In this document: positions 35,389 through 43,740 of the stretch, piece by piece
Layout of the letters: every line of letters begins with the position of its first letter
Position numbering within the stretch: the first letter of the stretch is position 1
Source of the DNA: Niastella caeni
GTDB taxonomy: Bacteria; Bacteroidota; Bacteroidia; Chitinophagales; Chitinophagaceae
Direction: 5' to 3'
Assembly: GCF_004834005.1 (NCBI RefSeq)
Contig: NZ_STFF01000017.1
Location: forward strand, 17,181 to 81,180
Length of the DNA stretch: 64,000 bases
Notes under the pieces: generated by a model
Databases searched by the model: none
What the model was told of the DNA's origin: nothing
What the model saw: only the letters and a program-made list of their open reading frames with translations
Made by a program: the position numbers and the translations under genes

Positions 35389-35901
35389 TTATGTAAATAC
35401 GACGAGCGGGGGTTCTGTTATTTCTCCGGTAACCTGTTGCTTTTTATATAGCCGAATGGCAACAATGGCCAGGAAAACAAAAAATATATTGAATATCAAA
35501 TGCTGCGGCCAACTTAATTTCTGTAGCATGCCGCCACAGGTACAAGGCAATTTAGGTGTATATACAAGCATATAACCAAGATAAATGGTAAATGCTGTCA
35601 TCATTGCCAGTGAACCATAAAGACCTGATAATTTAGTGCGGGGTATAAATAACAGTAACGCAATAATCGATTCACTTATAGGGAGCCCCCAGGTTATAAC
35701 CTGCGCAAAACTGCCAATAAGGGGGAAGTTTTTTAATACATATTTCAAATCTTTAAGCGCAAGAAATTTATTAATTGCCGTATACACAAACAACAATATA
35801 AACAAGGCCGAAATTAATTCCACGATCGTAGTTCTTTTCGCAACAACAAAATTCACAAAAGCATTTCTTTTCATTGCACTGGATAAGGTAGCATTTTTCA
35901 T
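35389..35901 (-). CDS. MauE/DoxX-like redox-associated membrane protein
   Basis: The 170-residue protein has four membrane helices (about 27-50, 68-90, 98-120 and 133-158) and a CTC motif (KLPCTCGGML) in the loop before the last helix. MauE/DoxX family proteins support disulfide formation or respiratory redox chemistry; the paired cysteines suit a thiol role. It is followed by the small cysteine-containing exported protein at 34899-35204, a plausible partner substrate. Function beyond this is inferred. Confidence 0.75.
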   Translation of the reverse strand: MKNATLSSAMKRNAFVNFVVAKRTTIVELISALFILLFVYTAINKFLALKDLKYVLKNFPLIGSFAQVITWGLPISESIIALLLFIPRTKLSGLYGSLAMMTAFTIYLGYMLVYTPKLPCTCGGMLQKLSWPQHLIFNIFFVFLAIVAIRLYKKQQVTGEITEPPLVVFT

Positions 35902-36120
35902 AAATACGGTTTTTAGGCCGGGAACAGGTAATAAGCTGTTTCCGGTTAATTAGCGAAGGTGATTGCCGTTTCAACCGGGTGCAAGTTAGTTCACTTGCTT
36001 TATCGTATTTGCACAATTTTTTATCATTACTACACTTTATAAAGAGCGATAACCAAGGATCATTTTTTTATCTACCGCCAGAAACAGCTCCTCATATTAA
36101 TTTTTAATAAATGCCAGCCA
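35902..36120. other. Intergenic region
   Basis: Upstream region of the MauE/DoxX-like gene. It holds a 6-bp-arm dyad (GCAAGT/ACTTGC, about 35981-35998) that may be an operator. I see no gene in it. Confidence 0.5.
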
Positions 36121-36210
36121 ACCCCGGGCAGGTTACATGGGATTCTTCACATTGTGCCGGGCAATGGCAAGGGTAATATAATAACCATAACATTTGAAAA
36201 TAAAGAGTAG
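36121..36210 (+). pseudogene. Relic of a histidine-kinase C-terminus
   Basis: 36130-36210 matches 17641-17721, the end of the Reg_prop kinase gene, at 71 of 81 positions without gaps, and the match starts a few bases earlier. In frame it reads RLHGILHIVPGNGKGNIITI then TFENKE and a TAG at the same place. No upstream kinase sequence remains. Confidence 0.75.
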
Positions 36211-36224
36211 CCATACTGGCTCGT

Positions 36225-36294
36225 GAAAATTTAAAAACAGAAAGCCGCTCCGGTTAAACCGGGACGGCCTTCTGCTTTATAAAGCGGCTGTAAA
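36225..36294. terminator. Terminator module, copy B
   Basis: The flanks match 34831-34898 closely, while the central hairpin differs in sequence but still pairs (about 36244-36266). It lies directly after the stop of the large minus-strand gene 36301-41577. Confidence 0.7.
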
Positions 36295-36300
36295 GGACCG

Positions 36301-39300
36301 TTATTTAACGATCATCACTTTTTTAGTTATCAATTCCCCGGTGTTGAACCGGATCTGTAAAACATAAGCACCTGATGGTATTCCATGAAGGTTCAATAGC
36401 ATCATAGCTTTGTTACTGCCATTTAATTGCTCCGAAGCCTTGTACACGATGTTCCCGTTTATATCCTGCAGGTACAGGGTAACATGCCCGTTATTATAGG
36501 GCGAACTGATATTCAGGTAACCCCATCCCTTGTTGGGGTTAGGATAAAACTCCGCAGTGGTCAGGGCATTGTTGTTTGGAACGGTGTTTTCCCCGGGTGT
36601 TGTAGCGGATAAGCGGGCCGCTGCGGGAGCCGTAAGAGCGAACTGGCCAAACGAGGTAACGTTGTTGCCGGTGTTGAATCCGACGTTACTGTTGCCGGGC
36701 CCATAATTAAAATGGGTTGAACGGCTGAGTTCATTGCCCCAGGTGGCGCCAAATGCACCGGAAGCGCGTTTGAATAAATGAAAATCCGTTGCGCTGTAAC
36801 CAGACGTTAGATCGAGGCCGCTGAATGCGATCAATTCGGGAGCAGTAAAGGTTTTGTTAGTGCCATAGTTATTGATGATGAAATATTTCGAACGGGGCGC
36901 CAGCGGAAGCGTGCCTGGATTCTGGTCGGGCGCTGCATCGAGCTGAAAGGCTACTACTTCTCCGTTAGGATAAGTTGCGCCGCTTTTCAGAGAAAACAGC
37001 ACTTCGGGGCCGGGGAAATAATAGAGGCCCGCTGCATTTACATTCGGTCTTCTGAACACCTTGCCCGTGGCTACCGGTGCAGTAGATGCCGTTATGAAAG
37101 ATGCATTGGGGATAGTGGCTTCGAAATCACTCACCAGATCCGGCACTTTGCCTGTGCTGCTGTTGTATTGGTTGAACTGGAAATACTTCAGCAATCCGTT
37201 TTCGGTGCCCGGGTATTTTTGTATCAGGTGCATCTTTTCCCTTACCTCTTCCTGGCTTAAGGTATAGTTGTAGAATTTGATCTCATCGATGGCGCCTTTA
37301 TAGGCGCCGCCCTGCCCGTGAATATCCTTGTTCACATAAAAAGGCGACTGCGACAGGTCAATAGCAGGCATAGCGTTGGGATTAGCCGTAAACGGCTCGC
37401 CGTTCAAATAGATCTTTACCCCTGTTGGCGAATAGGTAAGCACCACAAAATTCCAGGTAGCACTGTCGGCTATCAGGTTGAGGTTTCTGTTAGTCCATTC
37501 CACTTTATTATCGGTATAAACCAATTCAAGATTGGGCGCATACCCGCTGAATGAAAAGCCAAGCCCGAACCCGTAAATTGAACCGGGATAAGGATCATGC
37601 GCTATGAGCTGCGAAAAACTCTTCTGCAAGCCATTGGGCTTTATCCAGCAGGAAATAGAAAAATTGTTGCTGTTGATATTTACTTTTCCCAGGTTAACGG
37701 TGTCGTTATACGCACTTACCGTTACACACTTACCGGCAACCGTATCACCTGCCTTCAGGGGCGATGCCGAAAGCGCGAACTGGCCGAAGGTGGTAACGTT
37801 ATTGCCTGTGCCGAAAGAAACTATACTGTTGCCGGGCGCATAACCAAAGCCGGTTGAACGGCTGAGCTCATTGCCCCAGGTAGCGCCGAAGGCGCCGGAA
37901 GCGCGTTTGTATAAACGGAATTCAGTTGCGCTGTAAGCAGGTTCATTGATGTTGAGGCCGCTGAACCGGATGCTGTCGGGAGCCGTAATCGTTTTGTTGT
38001 CGCCATAGTTATTAATGATAAAATACGTCGAAGCGGGTGCCAGCGGAAGCGTGCCGGGATTTTGGTCGGGCGCTGCATTAAGCTGAAAGGCTACCACTTC
38101 TCCGTTGGGATACGTGCCGCCGTTTTTCAAATAAAGATCGATGCCTGTACCGGGGAAGCTATGCAGGCCTCCTGCATTCACATTCGGTTTTCTAAACACC
38201 TTGCCGGCGGCTACCGGTGCAGTAGACGCTGTTATGAAAGATGCATTGGGAATGAGCGCTTCAAAAGTACTCATTAGATCAGGAACTGTACCTGCATTGC
38301 TGTTATATTGGTTGAACTGGAAATACTTCAGTAATCCGTTTTCGGCAGGGGATTTTTGGATCAGGTGCATCTTTTCTCTTACCTCATCCTGGCTCAAAGC
38401 ATAGTTGTAAAATTTGATCTCGTCTATGGCTCCTTTGTAAGCGCCGCCCTGCCCGTGAATATCTTTGTTCACGTAAAATGGCGATTGCGACAGGTCTACA
38501 ACGGGCCAATTGTTGCCATTGACAGTAAACGGCACGCCGTTCAAATAAAGCTTAACCCCTGTTGGCGAATAGGTAAGCACCACAAAGTTCCAGGTTTCGC
38601 TGTCGGCAAACAACCCGCTACGCCATCCCCCGCTGCCATCGGTATAGGCCAATTCAAGCGTTGGGGTATAGGTGCCCTGGAAGGCGAATTCAATGCCTAA
38701 CCCTCTGGTGCCTGAACCGGGATAGGGACCATGTGCTATGATCTGCGAAAAACTTTTTTGCAGGCCATTGGGCTTTATCCAGCAGGAAATGGAAAAATTG
38801 TTGCTGTTGATATTTACTTTACCCAGGTCAATGGCGGTACTGCCTGCCATCTGCAAACACTTACCGGGAACCGTATCTATCACGTAGTTTCCTGGCGCCG
38901 ATGCGAGCTGCGTGATCATATTGTTGATGGTGCGGGTATTTTTGTTGCCCGATGCATCGGTTACTTCAAGCGTTACAGAATAAGAGCCGGGTGAAGTGTA
39001 TACTACTTTGGGTTCCCGGTCGGTTGTGCTGCTAACGTATGAAGCGCCTGGAAATGTCCATTTCCAGGTGGCGCCTGAATGGTTCAGGTTCGAATAATCG
39101 GTAAAATAAACAGTGTCGACCGAACGGTTGAGGAATTGCCTGTCGGCCATAGGTTGGGCTACGGGTGTTCCTGTGCTATATAACGGCGATTCCCAAATGC
39201 CCCGGTTACCCGCCATCCGTAACTTGTTGTCGCGGTAAAAAATAATGCCACCTTGTCTGCAACGAAAATTTCGTGGCAGGCCGCTGCTGTAAGGTATCCA

Positions 39301-41577
39301 GTCGCTCAGGGCGTTATCGCGGTAATATACCTGGTAACCGTCGTTCTGCGGCTCTTCATTGGCTATGGCGTAAACGCCGCCATTGGTGCCTGCCTGCGGA
39401 ACAATGAATGCGATGGGCTGTTTGGTTAGTATGCCGGTGTAATTAACCCAGGTAGCGCCGCCGTTAATTGATTTGAAAACTTTTTGTCCCTCAATACCAT
39501 GCCGCATGCAAAGAAAAACTATATTTTCATTCAGTTGGTCAACAGCAATATCAGCATTATAGTAATTATAGGTTACCCCTGTTGGTAACGTTAGGGATGT
39601 CCATCCCTGGCCGCCATCGGTAGTTTTGAAAATCCCGTTTTTTGTACATACATATAGCACATTCCGGTTGCTTCGTGCAATATCGAAACGCCACACCTTG
39701 CTGCCAAAATCATGCAATGCAGTGTATGAAATGCCATTATTAACCGATTTCCACAGAATATTGCTGTCTACCGTAGACCCGCGACCGCCGCCCACATAGT
39801 ACGTATTGCTATAACAGGGATCGATCATTAATTTACTTGAAAATATACCATAATAATCTACCTGTGGCCATTTGCTGTTTTGAGCCGCGGGTATGGTAAC
39901 ATTTCCGGGAAGAGAAGACGGGACCTCTTTAACACCGTGAAGCAGGAAACCGACCGTGTTTTTTTTGCCATGGAAAACATGACCCGTAGGCTCCTCTGAA
40001 CCTCCCAGTACAGATAAAGCATTCCCGGGTCCATACTTATCAAACAACGCGGCGTCGCCATTATGGTAGCGGCCACCCACTATAAGATCCTGGTCCCATC
40101 CCTGGTCGAAGCCCCAGTAATCGGCACCGGTGAGCCCGTGATTGCGGGCCGACCAGTTATTTATATTGGTAAAAAAATCCGTTGAGTGATCGATGCCGCC
40201 ATCGGTGCACATATAGGTATCATTGCCCAGCGCCCGCATACACTGCACATCGGCATGTATCGGATACCCCATATTTTTGATAGAAGAAAAGGTAAGCCCT
40301 CCATCTACCGACTTAAATGGCTCATAGGTACCTGTGATCAGGTGGTTTTCGTTGGTGGGAGAAACCAATATATCAAGGTCATAAAAGCCCTGACCGTTGA
40401 TAAAGGTGCCCCATTGCGTTCCCCCTGTGAAGCTTATGTTCCAGTTAACGCCGGCATCGGTGCTTTTGAGAAGCCTGGGCGCCACGCCAAGGCCACCGAG
40501 GGTGATACAATATACCGTATTGCCATTGGCCGGGGTAACGCCGAACCTTGCTCCGTCCTGGGAGGAAACGTTGTTCAGCGATGAAGAATTAACCGCAGAA
40601 AAGCTGGCGCCGCCATTCGTTGAGCGCAGGATCATAATAGCGCCTGCCTGCGATTTGCCCACGGCATACACCAGGTCGGTGTTAACGGCATTGATCTCCA
40701 CGTCCCACATCCTGTCGGCGCTGCTGCCTGAAGCCAGTTGCCAGGTTGATCCGTTGTTGTTACTGTAATACACACCTTTATCACCGGCAACCAAGATCCT
40801 TCCCGTATTTTTATTGATGGTGATCTTTTCGGTTCTGCCGCCCTGGTAACCTGAGAGATAAGCCCATTGTGATCCTGCGTCAGTAGTTTTTATGATCTCG
40901 CCCCTTTCTGAGACAGCATATACAATATTAGGATTCGTGTGATCTACTGCAATTGACGTTGCACTAAACAACGGCAGGACATCGCTGATGCTTGCCCAGT
41001 GAAGTCCTTTGTCGGTTGATCTGAATATCACGCCTGTTTCGGATCCCGCATATAATATATTAGGATTCGAAGGGGCAATGGCGATAGAATACATATTCAC
41101 CTGAAGACTGATCTTGCTTTTTGCCTCAGTAAATGTTTCAATGGGCCCAAGTACGGTCCAGTTGGCGCTGCCCGCTATTCGCGCGCTGGCAGACTGCTGC
41201 TTATTTTTCGCTTGTGCGTTGATGGCGTTTTTCAGTACCTGGTCGTAATAACCGGGTTTTTCAACAACAGAACCATCTGCCTGTATAAAAGGCTCTATGC
41301 TCCGTCGCCAGCGCATATAGGCCATTACATAGGGATCTTCACCGTTCCCTTTCTTTTCCGATGCTTCGGAATGATTGTCATTTTCGAATGCTGCAATGGC
41401 GGCATCGATGCTGAAAATATTGGGGTGCTCCCAGTCGGTATCCGTTATCCAACGGGGAGCCTGCACGCCAGGGGGAAGATTGAAAATGGCATCTCTTCGT
41501 TTGCCGGGGCCTGTTTGTGCAAACAGGAAACTGATTGCCACTAATTGTAGCAATAAGATAGTAGTTAGCTTTCTCAT
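36301..41577 (-). CDS. Giant exported BNR-propeller/PKD/LamG protein with T9SS sorting domain
   Basis: I start it at 41577, where a signal peptide begins (MRKLTTILLLQLVAISFLFA); the open frame extends 16 codons further. About 1758 residues: a VPS10/BNR-type propeller (about 150-800; GVIFRSTDKGLHWASISDVL, NGGATWVNYTG), a PKD domain (about 815-897), two tandem copies of a roughly 370-residue LamG-plus-linker unit (about 903-1278 and 1280-1645; both contain NINSNNFSISCWIKPNGLQK), and a T9SS type A domain (AEFYPNPNKGWGYLNI ... KKVMIVK). It should be secreted and act on or bind extracellular polymer; BNR propellers occur in sialidases and in GH74-like proteins, but I see no catalytic residue set. 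Confidence 0.92.
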   Translation of the reverse strand: MRKLTTILLLQLVAISFLFAQTGPGKRRDAIFNLPPGVQAPRWITDTDWEHPNIFSIDAAIAAFENDNHSEASEKKGNGEDPYVMAYMRWRRSIEPFIQADGSVVEKPGYYDQVLKNAINAQAKNKQQSASARIAGSANWTVLGPIETFTEAKSKISLQVNMYSIAIAPSNPNILYAGSETGVIFRSTDKGLHWASISDVLPLFSATSIAVDHTNPNIVYAVSERGEIIKTTDAGSQWAYLSGYQGGRTEKITINKNTGRILVAGDKGVYYSNNNGSTWQLASGSSADRMWDVEINAVNTDLVYAVGKSQAGAIMILRSTNGGASFSAVNSSSLNNVSSQDGARFGVTPANGNTVYCITLGGLGVAPRLLKSTDAGVNWNISFTGGTQWGTFINGQGFYDLDILVSPTNENHLITGTYEPFKSVDGGLTFSSIKNMGYPIHADVQCMRALGNDTYMCTDGGIDHSTDFFTNINNWSARNHGLTGADYWGFDQGWDQDLIVGGRYHNGDAALFDKYGPGNALSVLGGSEEPTGHVFHGKKNTVGFLLHGVKEVPSSLPGNVTIPAAQNSKWPQVDYYGIFSSKLMIDPCYSNTYYVGGGRGSTVDSNILWKSVNNGISYTALHDFGSKVWRFDIARSNRNVLYVCTKNGIFKTTDGGQGWTSLTLPTGVTYNYYNADIAVDQLNENIVFLCMRHGIEGQKVFKSINGGATWVNYTGILTKQPIAFIVPQAGTNGGVYAIANEEPQNDGYQVYYRDNALSDWIPYSSGLPRNFRCRQGGIIFYRDNKLRMAGNRGIWESPLYSTGTPVAQPMADRQFLNRSVDTVYFTDYSNLNHSGATWKWTFPGASYVSSTTDREPKVVYTSPGSYSVTLEVTDASGNKNTRTINNMITQLASAPGNYVIDTVPGKCLQMAGSTAIDLGKVNINSNNFSISCWIKPNGLQKSFSQIIAHGPYPGSGTRGLGIEFAFQGTYTPTLELAYTDGSGGWRSGLFADSETWNFVVLTYSPTGVKLYLNGVPFTVNGNNWPVVDLSQSPFYVNKDIHGQGGAYKGAIDEIKFYNYALSQDEVREKMHLIQKSPAENGLLKYFQFNQYNSNAGTVPDLMSTFEALIPNASFITASTAPVAAGKVFRKPNVNAGGLHSFPGTGIDLYLKNGGTYPNGEVVAFQLNAAPDQNPGTLPLAPASTYFIINNYGDNKTITAPDSIRFSGLNINEPAYSATEFRLYKRASGAFGATWGNELSRSTGFGYAPGNSIVSFGTGNNVTTFGQFALSASPLKAGDTVAGKCVTVSAYNDTVNLGKVNINSNNFSISCWIKPNGLQKSFSQLIAHDPYPGSIYGFGLGFSFSGYAPNLELVYTDNKVEWTNRNLNLIADSATWNFVVLTYSPTGVKIYLNGEPFTANPNAMPAIDLSQSPFYVNKDIHGQGGAYKGAIDEIKFYNYTLSQEEVREKMHLIQKYPGTENGLLKYFQFNQYNSSTGKVPDLVSDFEATIPNASFITASTAPVATGKVFRRPNVNAAGLYYFPGPEVLFSLKSGATYPNGEVVAFQLDAAPDQNPGTLPLAPRSKYFIINNYGTNKTFTAPELIAFSGLDLTSGYSATDFHLFKRASGAFGATWGNELSRSTHFNYGPGNSNVGFNTGNNVTSFGQFALTAPAAARLSATTPGENTVPNNNALTTAEFYPNPNKGWGYLNISSPYNNGHVTLYLQDINGNIVYKASEQLNGSNKAMMLLNLHGIPSGAYVLQIRFNTGELITKKVMIVK
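36640..38870 (-). repeat. Two tandem ~1.1-kb coding repeats inside the giant gene
   Basis: DNA of 36640-37740 and 37750-38870 is plainly similar over its whole length, for example around the primer-like stretch encoding KDIHGQGGAYKGAIDEIKFY and the linker end encoding TFGQFALS. Each copy encodes one LamG domain plus a linker domain. Confidence 0.8.
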
Positions 41578-41658
41578 GGAGGGATTTTTGTTTGGAACTG
41601 GTTTTATGCCGGCAAAGTTGGGCAATCGGATCTTTTACGGGAAAAGTTTATTTTTAAT

Positions 41659-41851
41659 TTTCCAATTATTACGAGCCCGGTATTTTTTAAAAAAACATAT
41701 GCCTGCACGATAGTTTATTTGCATTAAACAAAAAGATCACTTCTAAAGTAAATGCAGATAGATTATTACATCACTATCCAATGGTAATAGTAAGTTCGGT
41801 TAACATGTGTTGCAGAGAACCATGCCCATCATTTTTCCAATTATTACTACC
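41659..41851 (+). repeat. Upstream repeat motif, copies 2 and 3
   Basis: 41659-41677 and 41834-41851 share TTTCCAATTATTAC and a following ACATATGCCT block, about 175 bp apart in the same orientation. The second matches 1250-1267 exactly over 18 bp. The gap between the giant gene and the relic at 41979 is otherwise without a gene. Confidence 0.55.
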
Positions 41852-41978
41852 TGTTGTTTTAAAAAGACATATGCCTTTACAATAGTTCTGCATAAGACAT
41901 TGATTAGATTTTATATCCAAGTAATTGTAAAACCGGGGACCGCGGAAGACTTTAGCGTCACCCCTAAATCCAAACACT

Positions 41979-42116
41979 ATGCTGAAATTAAAATTTCACC
42001 TGCTACTGTTAGGTGTATTTGCAGCAAGTGCCCTTACCTATGCTCAGGAAAAACGATACCCAATTGGTAACACTATGAACCTGCTGAGTAATCTCACCAC
42101 TATTACCAAGGAATGA
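41979..42116 (+). pseudogene. Signal-peptide stub of a lost exported protein
   Basis: An ATG at 41979 gives 45 codons: a full signal peptide (LLLLGVFAASALTYAQ) and only about 22 further residues before TGA. The start has the look of a T9SS-exported protein but the body is gone. It could also be a short secreted peptide. Confidence 0.45.
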
Positions 42117-42152
42117 TATTTGAAGTGAGTATGCTCAAACTACTGGTTTTAT

Positions 42153-42524
42153 ATGTCCGATAAAAATAAAGCGATCTTAAAAATGGGAAATGCGGCTATT
42201 GCTGAAGGAAATTATGATTTCTTTTTGTCGTTATGCACAGATGATACCGAGTGGACATTTGTTGGCGACAAAACACTTAAAGGCAAGGAGGCTGTTCGTC
42301 AATGGATGGCAACTACATATTTGGAGCCGCCAAAGGTTACAATTACTAATCTGATTGCCGAAAATGAGTTCCTGACAGCACTGGGCATTGTAACTATGAA
42401 AGACAAGGATGGGAAGGAAATTAACTATACGTACTGTGACGTATGGCGTTTACATGATGGGAAGTTTGTAGAACTAAAGGCTTTCGTTATTAAAGGCGGG
42501 GAAAAAGCCCCTTCAATCCAATGA
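42153..42524 (+). CDS. SnoaL/NTF2-like protein
   Basis: The 123-residue protein has the NTF2-like cone fold pattern: an N-terminal helix pair (AILKMGNAAIAEGNYDFFLS), CTDDTEWTFVGDKTLKGKEAVR, then beta strands ending in DVWRLHDGKFVELKAFVI. SnoaL-like proteins include small isomerases, hydratases and ketosteroid-type enzymes acting on varied small molecules; the pocket cannot be interpreted here. It stands alone, with another SnoaL-like gene on the opposite strand downstream. Confidence 0.82.
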   Translation: MSDKNKAILKMGNAAIAEGNYDFFLSLCTDDTEWTFVGDKTLKGKEAVRQWMATTYLEPPKVTITNLIAENEFLTALGIVTMKDKDGKEINYTYCDVWRLHDGKFVELKAFVIKGGEKAPSIQ

Positions 42525-42646
42525 CTTATAGGGGCTCGTAAATTTAGTTGGGGCGGCAGAACAAATATTTCTAACCTGTTGATTAGAGCTTTGACAGAAA
42601 TTCAAGGACTTAGCTATGTTATAAATTCAAATAATACTGAGGTACC

Positions 42647-43075
42647 TTAAAGAAAGGCATCTAAGATCCAACTTGGATTCCAAAATTCACGGTAGTTTGC
42701 GATCTTCCCTTCTCGCAACGTAATGCGGCCTACATAGATCTGCTTGTACTGCTTGCCGGTAGCAGTCACCAGAGAACTGCCTTCGAACTCCACAAACACT
42801 ATATCGGGATCAGATGTGGCTGAGAAGGCAAAGTTAGAAAAACTCCAGTTGGTAGCGCTTTGGGTCACGTTAGCGATGTACGCCGTAATAGCGTCTCGTC
42901 CTTCTACCTGCTTTGAATAGGGGGCGGGTGCATAAGGATACTCGTGCACGGCGTCCTCAGTCCATAGGTTGGCATAGGCTTCCCGAGTCATGGCAGAGTC
43001 GGTAAACATAGCAAGGTGCATTCGAAATAAACGTTCAGCGCGAGCCGCGCTATTGTCGGTGATGGTTGTGTTCAT
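42647..43075 (-). CDS. SnoaL/PhzA-B-like NTF2-fold protein
   Basis: The 142-residue protein shows YANLWTEDAVHEYPYAPAPY, EGRDAITAYIANV and IYVGRITLREGKIANYREFW, close to the SnoaL/PhzB-like pattern. Likely a small cytosolic isomerase or hydratase; substrate unknown. It is divergent from the HxlR gene at 43198 and shares its control region, so HxlR probably regulates it. Confidence 0.85.
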   Translation of the reverse strand: MNTTITDNSAARAERLFRMHLAMFTDSAMTREAYANLWTEDAVHEYPYAPAPYSKQVEGRDAITAYIANVTQSATNWSFSNFAFSATSDPDIVFVEFEGSSLVTATGKQYKQIYVGRITLREGKIANYREFWNPSWILDAFL

Positions 43076-43162
43076 GAGCTTTTTTTTAATAAGTTGAGCG
43101 TCTTTTAACTGTTTTTTATTCCCTCACAAAACTACAGGGGTGATGCTATATCTTTGATATCT

Positions 43163-43198
43163 GTTACACAAAGGATACCAGTTACAAAAAGGATACTA
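43163..43198. promoter_or_regulatory. Tandem 18-bp direct repeat, probable HxlR operator
   Basis: 43163-43180 and 43181-43198 match at 16 of 18 positions (GTTACACAAAGGATACCA and GTTACAAAAAGGATACTA). They lie between the divergent SnoaL and HxlR genes, and the second repeat ends in the first base of the HxlR start codon. Confidence 0.6.
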
Positions 43199-43566
43199 TG
43201 CCAAACAAAAATCGTTGTTTAACACCCGCCACCGACGAAGAATGCAGAAGGGCAAGACTCAGCCTTCAGGACACACTGGATGTAGTAGGCGGAAAATGGA
43301 AACTGGTACTGATCTCCATATTGAGAGGCGGTAAGTTAAAGTTTCGGGAACTATCCAGGGAAGCCGGGATATCGCCCCGAATATTATCAAAGGAATTGAA
43401 GGAGATGGAAATCAATGGTCTGGTTACCCGGACGGTACTGGACACCAGACCCATCATGGTGGAATATGAACTTACACCCTACAGTAATACGCTTTCCGAG
43501 GTGATCATTGCCATGCATGAATGGGGGAAAAAGCATCGCCAAAAAATGATTGGACAGAAATCGTAG
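43198..43566 (+). CDS. HxlR-family winged-helix regulator
   Basis: The 122-residue protein has the HxlR core: LQDTLDVVGGKWKLVLISIL, LKFRELSREAGISPRILSKE, LKEMEINGLVTRTV and VEYELTPYSNTLSEVI. Cys7 and Cys16 precede the core; some HxlR members (HypR, QorR type) sense electrophiles or quinones through N-terminal cysteines, so a thiol-switch is possible. The direct repeats at its own start suggest autoregulation plus control of the divergent SnoaL-like gene. A partial duplicate lies at 43698-43740. Confidence 0.93.
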   Translation: MPNKNRCLTPATDEECRRARLSLQDTLDVVGGKWKLVLISILRGGKLKFRELSREAGISPRILSKELKEMEINGLVTRTVLDTRPIMVEYELTPYSNTLSEVIIAMHEWGKKHRQKMIGQKS

Positions 43567-43611
43567 CCGAATTTTCGAGGGTAGTAGAAAGCTGGCTGAT
43601 CAAAAAGTAAG

Positions 43612-43680
43612 CTGTTCCTTTTTATTGTATCATCTCTCCAATAAAAAGGAACAGGTCATTCAAATGATCTGTTCCCTTTT
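43612..43680 (+). terminator. Two mutually exclusive hairpins after hxlR
   Basis: Hairpin 1: a perfect 16-bp stem (43612-43627 with 43639-43654). Hairpin 2: 43648-43660 with 43663-43675 (one G-T), followed by CTTTTT. Both need GGAACAG at 43648-43654, so only one can form at a time. Confidence 0.65.
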
Positions 43681-43697
43681 TGGCGCGCACATCCATT

Positions 43698-43740
43698 CCA
43701 TATTGAGAGGTGGCAAGTTAAAGTTTCTGGAACTGTCAAG
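43698..43740 (+). pseudogene. Fragment of a duplicated hxlR gene
   Basis: 43698-43740 matches 43316-43358 inside hxlR at 38 of 43 positions with no gap, encoding SILRGGKLKFLELS in place of SILRGGKLKFRELS. No start or remainder of the gene is present. Confidence 0.75.
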
